Below are positions 1-5,602 of a stretch of DNA of 5,602 bases, piece after piece (position 1 is the first letter of the stretch; each line of letters opens with the position of its first letter). The notes under the pieces are model-generated. The model made no database searches. It was given only the letters and a program-made list of their open reading frames with translations, and had not been told where the DNA came from. Where the stretch lies: assembly GCA_022706165.1 (NCBI GenBank), contig JAKJDA010000211.1, positions 1 to 5,602 of the forward strand, in the 5' to 3' direction. The position numbers and the translations under genes are program-made. Source of the stretch: Candidatus Hydrogenedentota bacterium (GTDB lineage Bacteria > Hydrogenedentota > Hydrogenedentia > Hydrogenedentales > SLHB01).

Positions 1-685
1 CATCATGCCGCAGGCGCAATCGATCCGCGAACTGCTCGACAACGATTCTTATTGCATGGTCGTGAAGGAACGCGAACTGCGTAGTGCGCTCGATGCGCTC
101 AAACGTCCGCCGAAGTTGGTGGTGACAGACTCGCAGGCGTTTTTGAAAGTTGCCGCGGACACGCCGCCGGACGTGCCGCTGACGAGTTTCTCGATCCTCT
201 TCGCGCGGTTTCGCGGTGACCTCGTGACGCAGGTGCTCGGCACGACCGCCATCGACAAACTGAAAACCGGCGACCGCATCCTCGTCGCGGAGGCGTGCAG
301 CCATCACCCCATCGCGGAGGACATTGGGCGCGTGAAAATCCCGCGTTGGTTGCAGCAGTACGTCGGCGGCAAACTCGACTTCACGCATGTGCAGGGCCAC
401 GATTTCCCCGAAGACCTCACGCCGTACAAGCTCATCATTCATTGCGGCGCGTGCACGGCGAACCGACGCGAGATGCTCAGCCGGATCATGCGCGCGCGAC
501 AGGCCGGCATCCCGATCACCAACTACGGCCTCACGATCTCGTACAGTCTCGGCATCTTCGAGCGCGCCCTCGGGCCATTCCCCGCGGCACTCGAAGCCTA
601 CCGAGAAGCGAAAAACGCTGGCCAGCGCACAAACGCATCGCCTGCGGATTGCGACGCCCCATCGGGCTTGCTGGACGAGCTATAG
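1..685 (+). CDS. hydF: [FeFe]-hydrogenase maturation GTPase HydF, C-terminal part (5' truncated by window edge)
   Basis: HydF is the GTPase scaffold that carries the 2Fe precursor of the H-cluster and delivers it to apo-[FeFe] hydrogenase in the cytoplasm. The reading frame is open to the left edge (first full codon at position 2). The ATG at 5 is probably internal, because the residues around it (PQAQSIRELLDND) match the middle of HydF and the N-terminal GTPase domain is missing. About 226 of the usual roughly 400 residues are present. Counting from that ATG, TDSQAF is at 41-46 and LTSFSILFARFRGD at 59-72; both are HydF hallmarks. The cluster-binding signature is complete: C98-x-H100, then 45 residues, then H146-C147-x-x-C150, which fits the family pattern CxH-x(44-53)-HCxxC. 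The last 25 or so residues form a polar tail with no recognisable motif. The gene is followed 123 nt later by hydE on the same strand. The identity is secure; only the start is unseen. Confidence 0.94.
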   Translation, partial: IMPQAQSIRELLDNDSYCMVVKERELRSALDALKRPPKLVVTDSQAFLKVAADTPPDVPLTSFSILFARFRGDLVTQVLGTTAIDKLKTGDRILVAEACSHHPIAEDIGRVKIPRWLQQYVGGKLDFTHVQGHDFPEDLTPYKLIIHCGACTANRREMLSRIMRARQAGIPITNYGLTISYSLGIFERALGPFPAALEAYREAKNAGQRTNASPADCDAPSGLLDEL

Positions 686-808
686 CCCAACCGCGTACAC
701 TGGGCGCGGCCAGGGCTCCGTTTCGGGCAGGTCCCTCTTTGGAATGGGACTATCCCCGTTTCAGAATAATGAATCGGCGCCTTTTTTGGATAAGGACGCA
801 CGTTCCGG

Positions 809-1888
809 ATGACGAACGAGACTCTTGAGAAATACGATCTCGATCACGCAAGCATCGTTGCATGGTTGCGCGAAGAAGACCCTGCGCGTTTGGCCGAGCT
901 GTGGGCGCGGGCCGACGCCGTGCGCAAAGCGCATGTCGGCGACGCGGTGCATCTGCGCGGACTCATCGAGATATCAAACCACTGCGCACGTGAATGCGGC
1001 TACTGCGGGTTGCGCGCGGGCAATCGCGATCTCGAACGCTATCGCATGCCCGAGGACGAAATCATCGCGTGCGCGCACGACGCCAAAACCTATCAATACG
1101 GCACCGTGGTCCTGCAATCGGGCGAGGACTACGGCATCACGGCGGAGTGGATGGCCAGCGTGATCCGGCGCATCAAAACGGAGACCGGCCTCGCCGTGAC
1201 GCTCAGTCTCGGCGAACGCACCGATGAAGAACTCGCGTTGTGGCGCGAGGCCGGCGCGAACCGGTATCTGTTGCGTTTCGAAACGTCCGACCCCGACTTG
1301 TATCGCCTCATCCATCCGCCGCTGAAAGGACGGCCCGAACGTTCGCGCATCGAAATGCTGCGCGCGCTGCAATCGCTAGGCTACGAAGCAGGCAGCGGCG
1401 TGATGGTGGGCATACCGGGCCAGACCTACGAAACGCTCGCGCGCGACATCGAAACCTTTCGCGGACTCGACCTCGACATGATCGGCATCGGCCCCTACAT
1501 CTCGCACCCCGCGACGCCGTTGGGCGAAGGCGCATGGCGACGCCCCATCGACGAACACGATCAAGCCCCAAACACCGAATTAATGACCTACAAAGCCGTC
1601 GCGTTGACCCGGCTGGCGTGCCCCGAAGCAAACATCCCCAGCACGACCGCCCTCGCAACCATCAACACGGCGCAAGGCCGCGAACTCGGCCTGATGCGCG
1701 GCGCCAACATCGTCATGCCCAACCTCACCCCGGTGAAATACCGCGCACTGTACGAAATATATCCCGCCAAGGCCTGCATCAACGAAACCTCCGGCGAATG
1801 CCGCACGTGCTTGACGGCGCGGATTCGATCCATCGGACGCGAAATCGGTCAAGGCCCCGGCGAACGCAAACGACGTAGCGACGCATGA
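809..1888 (+). CDS. hydE: [FeFe]-hydrogenase H-cluster maturation radical SAM protein HydE
   Basis: HydE is a cytoplasmic radical S-adenosylmethionine enzyme that acts with HydG and HydF to make the dithiomethylamine-bridged 2Fe unit of [FeFe] hydrogenase. The 359-residue product has the usual family length. The radical SAM CX3CX2C motif is C59-ARE-C63-GY-C66, followed by GLRAGN. Other barrel motifs are VLQSGED (101-107), LSLGER (132-137), RFETSD (156-161) and GIPGQTYE (201-208). Near the C-terminus C323-x7-C331-x2-C334 has the spacing of the auxiliary cluster ligands known in Thermotoga maritima HydE. The related enzymes BioB and ThiH/HydG are less likely, given the HydE-specific segments YISHPATPLG and MPNLTP. 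An in-frame stop at 791-793 and the lack of other candidates fix the ATG at 809. The only Shine-Dalgarno-like run, AAGGA at 792-796, is 12 nt upstream, which is rather far. The stop overlaps the rex start by 4 nt. Confidence 0.96.
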   Translation: MTNETLEKYDLDHASIVAWLREEDPARLAELWARADAVRKAHVGDAVHLRGLIEISNHCARECGYCGLRAGNRDLERYRMPEDEIIACAHDAKTYQYGTVVLQSGEDYGITAEWMASVIRRIKTETGLAVTLSLGERTDEELALWREAGANRYLLRFETSDPDLYRLIHPPLKGRPERSRIEMLRALQSLGYEAGSGVMVGIPGQTYETLARDIETFRGLDLDMIGIGPYISHPATPLGEGAWRRPIDEHDQAPNTELMTYKAVALTRLACPEANIPSTTALATINTAQGRELGLMRGANIVMPNLTPVKYRALYEIYPAKACINETSGECRTCLTARIRSIGREIGQGPGERKRRSDA

Positions 1889-2553
1889 GCAGAAAGCCCG
1901 GAGACGGAAAACTGCGCCGCGCGCACCTCGAACGCTTGATGCACTACTACCATTTCGTGAGCGAACGAATCGCGCAACATACAAGCCACGCCGTGTCAAG
2001 CGCGGAACTCGCCTCCGTGCTAAACATGGACGACACCCAAGTCCGCAAAGACCTGGCCGCGATTGGCGTTCAAGGCTATCCCCGCGTCGGCTTCAAATGC
2101 GCAGAGATCGCCCAAGCCGTGCGCGGCGTTCTTGGATTTGGACAGACATCAAAGGCCATTCTCGTCGGCGCGGGACGACTTGGCGGCGCCATGGCCGCCT
2201 ACCGCGGCTTTTCCCAGTACGGCATGACGATCGTCGCCCTGTTCGACGCCGACCTGAACCGCGTAGGCAGCGTCGTCGGCGGACATGTCGTGCAACCGAT
2301 TCAATCGCTCGAAATGGCGATCCGCCGGCACGGCGTGCGCCTCGCCATCCTGACCGTCCCCGCCGAAGCGGCCCAGGAACTCGCCGATCGCCTCGTCGCC
2401 GCAGGCATCCGCGCCATCTGGAATTTCGCCCCCACCGGCCTAACCGTCCCCAGCGGCGTGTTCGTCCGCCACGAACTCATTTCCGTCGGCCTCGCCGAAC
2501 TGTCCTACTTCCTCAAAGGAACCGAGGGCGAAGACGAAACCCACGGCGCGTAA
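1885..2553 (+). CDS. rex: Redox-sensing transcriptional repressor, Rex family
   Basis: Rex is a homodimeric repressor that binds DNA when NADH is low and lets go when NADH rises, so it controls fermentation, respiration and often hydrogenase genes. The 222-residue product is full length. It has an N-terminal winged helix (about 12-82) with RLMHYYHFVSE at 17-27. The recognition-helix segment TQVRKDLAAIG at 51-61 is the Rex signature. A wing-like GYPRVGF is at 64-70. The Rossmann domain carries VGAGRLGGAMA (94-104), an acidic ALFDAD at the end of the second strand (118-123) and the C-terminal WNFAPTGL (179-186). The ATG overlaps the hydE stop (ATGA) and has no evident Shine-Dalgarno of its own, which points to translational coupling with hydE. 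The Rex identity comes from these motifs. The claim that it controls the hyd genes is inference from position; no canonical Rex operator was seen in 686-808, and the promoter before hydF lies outside the window. Confidence 0.94.
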   Translation: MSRKPGDGKLRRAHLERLMHYYHFVSERIAQHTSHAVSSAELASVLNMDDTQVRKDLAAIGVQGYPRVGFKCAEIAQAVRGVLGFGQTSKAILVGAGRLGGAMAAYRGFSQYGMTIVALFDADLNRVGSVVGGHVVQPIQSLEMAIRRHGVRLAILTVPAEAAQELADRLVAAGIRAIWNFAPTGLTVPSGVFVRHELISVGLAELSYFLKGTEGEDETHGA

Positions 2554-2656
2554 ACCGGCAAGACCGATTTGACGCGACGCCATTGTCTTAATCGAATAGA
2601 AACACTACCCCCCGACCACTCGCACGCGACCCGCAATCCCTCGATATAAATGCACA

Positions 2657-4609
2657 TTATCGGTCCAAGGGCCGGCTCTCTTTCAGCTTCTCCTCGATTC
2701 CGTCGCAAAGTTTGTTAGCGGTAACAACGTACGACGCATCTGCGGCAGCCTGCGATTCGGGCGAGGCAAGCGGGGCGAGTTTGCCTTCGGATTCGAGCGC
2801 GCGGCGTTCAAGGACCGTCGCGACGGCCTCGACGGCAAGTCGTGCATGCGCCGCCTCGTAGGAACCGGCTTTGCCCTGCTTCAAGAGCGCGGCATGTACC
2901 TGTGCGAGCTTCTTCCCGCGCGCACACAGGGCCTTTATCTCATCGGAAGCATCCGCAGGAACCACCACCTTCGGAAGTTTCTCCACCTTCACGCGCGGCA
3001 CGCGCACGGGCTTCGTGCCGCCCATCGCGACGCATATCCGCGCGGTCTCGGGCAGATCCGCATACGAGAGATGAATCGACATCGCGTCGAACTGTTTCCA
3101 GGTCCTGCCATTGATCGTGACCGCCGTGACCGGTCCCGCGCCAATAGTCGACAGATAAAGTCGTTTCGTTCCGAAACGAATCGGGAAGCGCTGATCAAGC
3201 CGCGTGATGGTCGAGGGGACATGCGGGACCAAGTCGAGCGCATCGGCCCTGTAGAGATATTCGAACAACCCGCGAACCATCGCAGCGGGAGGCGCGAAGG
3301 TGTCGTAACACAGGTTGATCGGCTCCTTGGGCTGATACACCGCCGCGCCAAAATCGACCAGCGGATTGTCCATGCGAAACTGCCGTGCGAACTTCAGAAT
3401 TGCCTGCATCGTGCGGCGCATCTCGTCGTGCTTGCCGAAACGCGCATACGCCATCATCATGCGCCCCTCGCACGTCGACCAATGCCCGCCGTTCACCCAT
3501 GTCCCATTCGCCCACAGGCCCTCGGGCTTCTCATACATGTCGTCGAGGCCAGGCGCGTTCGCAAGGATCAGGTCGTGCGGACGCAACTCCGGAATGTCCA
3601 GCATCTTGTCAAGAATCCTTTTCGACTGCGCATCATCGGCCACGCGAAAACAAACGGCGTCGTGATTCGGCGACGCCTCGAAATAGCCATATTGCGCCGC
3701 GCCATACACGCCATGCCGCGTGCCGTCCGGATCCAATGATTTGATGAAACAGCCGTCGGGCCCCGCGAGTTCCGGCAAGCCCTTCCGCGCAAGTGCGCGA
3801 TGCTCCATGTATTCAGCGGCCCTTGCTTCGTTGCCCGCCAGCTTCTCGACCTCGATCAACCGGTCGAGCGCGGCAATATACGTGATCGACAAACCCGCGA
3901 GATAAGCCTTGCCATACGTGCCGTCGGGTTTCTTGTAGCCCGCATAGCTGGGCGCGAGCAAATTGCCCGCAGGTCCCGCGAGAAAAAGATTCGTCTTCGG
4001 GTCACGACGCGACTCCACAAACGCCGCCACGCGTTCCAACATCGGCAGGTAATGCGCGATGGCCTTCTCGTCGCGCGAGATCAGCAGCAACTCGCACTGC
4101 ATCAACAGACCCGCCGCGCTGAATTCCACGCCCCAATCGTGGATGTCGATGCGGCCGTCGCCCTGCTTATACATGACCCAGCCCGGCGACGCGCAGTCGC
4201 ACAGACAACCGTCCGGCGCAACCCACTTGTTTGCGCCCTCGCGCTTGCCATCGCCCATCTGACTGAACCACAAGTCCTGCGCATTCTGCAGGAACGTCGT
4301 GAAAGGCTCCTCGAAGAACGGCAACGCACAATACGTCGCGCCGTAGCTGTTCTGCACCCACCACGCCTCCCACGTCGCCCCCTCAACAAGGCCGTTCCAC
4401 TTCGGCATGTACAACATGGACATATTTTGAAACTCGGGATCGGGCGCAAACATCCGCCGCGAAATGTCGAGCAACTGCAGATACTCCACGTCCCCACTGC
4501 CCGAGAAATACTTGCCCTCGAACGGTTCCGCTGCGTTCACCGCGGTTGATGTCGCTCCCAACGCAAACATGGAGCCGGCAATGGAAAGCATGACGGAATG
4601 GATAGGCAT
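2657..4609 (-). CDS. Secreted six-hairpin glycosidase-like (alpha/alpha barrel) protein, family unassigned
   Basis: This is a 650-residue predicted exported protein, probably a glycoside hydrolase or related carbohydrate-active enzyme; the substrate is unknown. The first 26 residues resemble a Sec signal peptide with a hydrophobic core and likely cleavage at VNA/AE, although the n-region lacks Lys or Arg. Residues about 60-460 are rich in Trp, Gly and Tyr and alternate helices with conserved-looking loops, as in six-hairpin glycosidases: ATWEAWWVQNSYGA (78-91), HDWGVEFSAAGLL (157-169) and WVNGGHWSTCEGR (371-383). D158, E162 and E381 are candidate acidic active-site residues by position only. 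A cysteine cluster CLCDC is at 135-139. Residues about 475-535 look like a small beta domain, and about 555-650 a helical tail. An upstream extension of the open frame to 4888 is rejected: AGGAGGA sits just before 4609 and the extension overlaps another gene. The gene stands alone, convergent with rex. The exact family cannot be named from sequence alone. Confidence 0.82.
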   Translation of the reverse strand: MPIHSVMLSIAGSMFALGATSTAVNAAEPFEGKYFSGSGDVEYLQLLDISRRMFAPDPEFQNMSMLYMPKWNGLVEGATWEAWWVQNSYGATYCALPFFEEPFTTFLQNAQDLWFSQMGDGKREGANKWVAPDGCLCDCASPGWVMYKQGDGRIDIHDWGVEFSAAGLLMQCELLLISRDEKAIAHYLPMLERVAAFVESRRDPKTNLFLAGPAGNLLAPSYAGYKKPDGTYGKAYLAGLSITYIAALDRLIEVEKLAGNEARAAEYMEHRALARKGLPELAGPDGCFIKSLDPDGTRHGVYGAAQYGYFEASPNHDAVCFRVADDAQSKRILDKMLDIPELRPHDLILANAPGLDDMYEKPEGLWANGTWVNGGHWSTCEGRMMMAYARFGKHDEMRRTMQAILKFARQFRMDNPLVDFGAAVYQPKEPINLCYDTFAPPAAMVRGLFEYLYRADALDLVPHVPSTITRLDQRFPIRFGTKRLYLSTIGAGPVTAVTINGRTWKQFDAMSIHLSYADLPETARICVAMGGTKPVRVPRVKVEKLPKVVVPADASDEIKALCARGKKLAQVHAALLKQGKAGSYEAAHARLAVEAVATVLERRALESEGKLAPLASPESQAAADASYVVTANKLCDGIEEKLKESRPLDR

Positions 4610-4613
4610 GGCG

Positions 4614-4620
4614 TCCTCCT
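4614..4620 (-). promoter_or_regulatory. Ribosome binding site deciding the start of the secreted glycosidase-like gene
   Basis: On the minus strand AGGAGGA is followed by CGCC and then ATG at 4609-4607, a near-perfect Shine-Dalgarno at close spacing. It supports the start at 4609, which leads straight into the signal peptide, over the in-frame ATG codons further upstream (4648 and 4888). Confidence 0.85.
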
Positions 4621-4679
4621 GCTTCGATATTTCCAAAGTCTTGACCATCTTACACACACCCACCATGCCTTTACCAAAA

Positions 4680-4719
4680 CAACACGGCCTCCGAGCATTG
4701 CCGCCCAGAGGCCGTTGTG
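4680..4719 (-). terminator. Putative rho-independent terminator after the phage-type gene pair
   Basis: ACGGCCTC at 4684-4691 pairs perfectly with GAGGCCGT at 4708-4715, and two more pairs (4682-4683 with 4717-4718) can form beyond a one-base bulge. The loop is 16 nt. Read on the minus strand, the stem is followed by a T-rich run (TGTTGTTTTGG), as expected for an intrinsic terminator. It lies about 20 nt past the stop of the small holin-like gene and upstream of the glycosidase-like gene, so it would separate the two transcription units. The T tract is interrupted and the loop is large, so activity is not certain. Confidence 0.55.
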
Positions 4720-4739
4720 CACTGCCCCTCTCCCGTCCG

Positions 4740-5102
4740 CTACTCGCCCAGCTTCTGCCTGTTGACAAGCCGCGTGATCCACAAATCGATATACTCCTTG
4801 CCCAAGGCCTGCAACACGTCAATGCCTTGGGTCCGCCCAAACGCCAGCGCCGATTCCCGCGCCAACAACCGCGCCTGACGCCGCTCACGATCCGTCAGCT
4901 TCCCATCCGCGCGCGCCTCCTTGATCGCCCGAACATACGTCCGATACGTCTGCTCGACGCCCGCCTCAAGAGCCTGCACCGCCATGTCCATGCGCGCGGT
5001 CCGCCGCCGCGTGAACCACTCGCCCGATTTCGCCACCGTCCAAATCGCCCCCAAAATCCCGCCCAAAAGAGTCAAATTCCCATCCGTCAACAACGCTTCC
5101 AT
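4740..5102 (-). CDS. Small single-membrane-span protein, holin-like, phage-associated
   Basis: The 120-residue product has a short N-terminal region followed by one hydrophobic segment (about 10-24, LTLLGGILGAIWTVA), then a basic stretch TRRRTAR (31-37). The rest is a charged, largely helical domain (about 38-115) containing ADGKLTDRERRQARLLA at 65-81. A single N-terminal span, positively charged flank and helical cytoplasmic domain with a DGKLT-type turn recall small holin-like proteins of phage lysis or tail regions, such as the LLH-type holins; this is a resemblance, not a firm family call. A GGAG at 5109-5112 lies 6 nt before the ATG and supports this start. The gene begins 15 nt after the stop of the tail-like gene, so the two are probably co-transcribed. 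Of its 16 leucines, 10 use TTG and none CTC, as in that neighbour and unlike rex. It could instead be a membrane anchor of a tail-derived apparatus. Confidence 0.7.
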   Translation of the reverse strand: MEALLTDGNLTLLGGILGAIWTVAKSGEWFTRRRTARMDMAVQALEAGVEQTYRTYVRAIKEARADGKLTDRERRQARLLARESALAFGRTQGIDVLQALGKEYIDLWITRLVNRQKLGE

Positions 5103-5108
5103 ATCCTT

Positions 5109-5112
5109 CTCC
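5109..5112 (-). promoter_or_regulatory. Ribosome binding site of the holin-like gene
   Basis: GGAG on the minus strand, 6 nt before the ATG at 5102-5100, lies inside the 15-nt gap after the preceding stop codon. It confirms the chosen start and the tight, operon-like spacing of the two phage-type genes. Confidence 0.65.
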
Positions 5113-5117
5113 CATGC

Positions 5118-5602
5118 TTACTGCAACATCGCGCGCACATCGATGATGTACCCATTCACCCCATCGCTCACGTCACGAACGCACGTCATGCCCGGCTTCA
5201 CATACAAATTCGCCAACGCAAGACAATTGGCGTCCGCCGGAGCTCCCGTCGGATTCGGCGATTCCGTTCCCGTCTTCACGCTGACGTCCCACGTATCCAC
5301 CCGCGCCTGCACCACGTCCACCCGCGGATTCGTCACCGGCGGCGTCACGTCGATCGTTTGCAACGACTCCGACAACGCGTACGGGCTTCCCGAGATGTAC
5401 GCGTATCCCGGCATCACCAACACCGACAGCCCTTCAGGCGACGTCGCCACAACCTTCAAATCATCCGCCGTCGCCCCCGCGACCACCCCATCGCCGCCGC
5501 CCCACCGCATGTTCAACAAAAAATGCACCAACGCCAACGCCGACTCGATCCGATCATCCCACGCATTCAACTTCGACGACCCCACCGGACGTTCCTGATA
5601 CG
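5118..5602 (-). CDS. Phage tail/baseplate-like structural protein, probably continuing past the right edge
   Basis: The frame is open to the edge of the window. A GTG at 5585-5583 could start a 155-residue product, with a weak AGGA upstream, but the preceding codons read YQERP and join smoothly to GSSKLNAWDD, so the true start is probably just outside. Numbering from the GTG, SKLNAWDDRIESAL (4-17) leads into a Gly-rich WGGGDGVV (28-35). A beta-rich part follows, VLVMPGYAYISGSPY (55-69), NPRVDVVQARVD (86-97) and VSVKTGTESPNPTGAPAD (101-118), then LALANLYVKPGM (122-133) and an end in IIDVRAML. The pattern 'property with a value, RVD-VV, GT-SPNP-P, LA-LYV-PG' is typical of phage tail-fibre, baseplate or other virion structural modules; I infer that role and cannot name the family. 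There is no signal peptide or membrane segment. Of its 14 leucines, 12 are TTG. It is followed by the holin-like gene after 15 nt. Confidence 0.7.
   Translation of the reverse strand, partial: YQERPVGSSKLNAWDDRIESALALVHFLLNMRWGGGDGVVAGATADDLKVVATSPEGLSVLVMPGYAYISGSPYALSESLQTIDVTPPVTNPRVDVVQARVDTWDVSVKTGTESPNPTGAPADANCLALANLYVKPGMTCVRDVSDGVNGYIIDVRAMLQ

Noticed and set aside
1240..1878. Arg- and His-rich 212-codon frame inside hydE on the same strand
   Set aside because: It is a shifted-frame shadow of hydE, whose motifs and length are intact.
2545..2581. Possible terminator hairpin just after rex (GGCGCGT with ACGCGACGCC)
   Set aside because: The stem needs a 3-nt bulge, the loop is about 20 nt and no T run follows. 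No convincing terminator was found in 2554-2656.
2846..3739. 297-codon + strand open frame opposite the secreted glycosidase-like gene
   Set aside because: The translation is Arg- and His-rich with no domain, as expected of the antisense of a GC-rich gene.
4645..4680. Sigma-70-like boxes TTGGTA and TAAGAT on the minus strand upstream of the secreted gene
   Set aside because: The 19-nt spacing is long, both boxes are weak matches, and the first overlaps the T-rich tail of the proposed terminator. Not listed as a promoter.
4610..4888. 93-codon N-terminal extension of the secreted protein
   Set aside because: It is Arg-, Gly- and Trp-rich, overlaps the holin-like gene in another frame and crosses the terminator hairpin. 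The strong Shine-Dalgarno and signal peptide place the start at 4609.
4921..5598. 225-codon open frame on the + strand across the right block, longer than either minus-strand gene there
   Set aside because: Its product is rich in Ser, Thr, Pro and Arg with no recognisable motif. The minus-strand frames have phage-type motifs, a ribosome binding site and operon spacing, so this is an antisense shadow.

Overview
The window is about 60 percent GC by eye and bacterial in layout. It holds six protein-coding genes, and the first and last are cut by the window edges. No rRNA, tRNA, CRISPR array or insertion sequence is visible. The gene set is [FeFe]-hydrogenase maturation, a Rex redox regulator, a secreted carbohydrate-active-type enzyme and phage tail-type genes. 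This suggests an anaerobic or facultatively fermenting bacterium from a GC-rich environmental lineage, with PVC-group or Hydrogenedentota-like bacteria as plausible guesses. That placement is inference, because nothing in the window is a phylogenetic marker.

Left block, + strand, 1-2553: the C-terminal half of hydF, then hydE after a 123-nt gap, then a Rex-family repressor whose ATG overlaps the hydE stop in an ATGA junction. HydE is a radical SAM enzyme and HydF is the GTPase scaffold. Together with HydG, which is not in the window, they build the 2Fe subcluster of the [FeFe]-hydrogenase H-cluster. Rex senses the NADH/NAD+ ratio, so its coupling to hydE suggests that hydrogenase assembly is under redox control, possibly by autoregulation.

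Middle block, - strand, 4609-2657: a 650-residue exported protein that looks like a six-hairpin (alpha/alpha barrel) glycosidase followed by a beta-type module and a helical tail. It converges on rex across 103 nt. A strong Shine-Dalgarno fixes its start at 4609, although the frame stays open further upstream.

Right block, - strand, 5602-4740: two closely spaced genes of phage type, a tail or baseplate-like protein that runs off the right edge and a small holin-like single-membrane-span protein. A hairpin with a T-rich tail lies after them. Their leucine codons (TTG 22 of 30, CTC 0 of 30) differ sharply from rex (TTG 1 of 21), which suggests a horizontally acquired element continuing beyond 5602.

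Nothing in the window clearly shows a wholly undescribed system. The points most worth a second look are the hydE-rex coupling, the unassigned secreted glycosidase-like protein and the compositionally distinct phage-type cassette.
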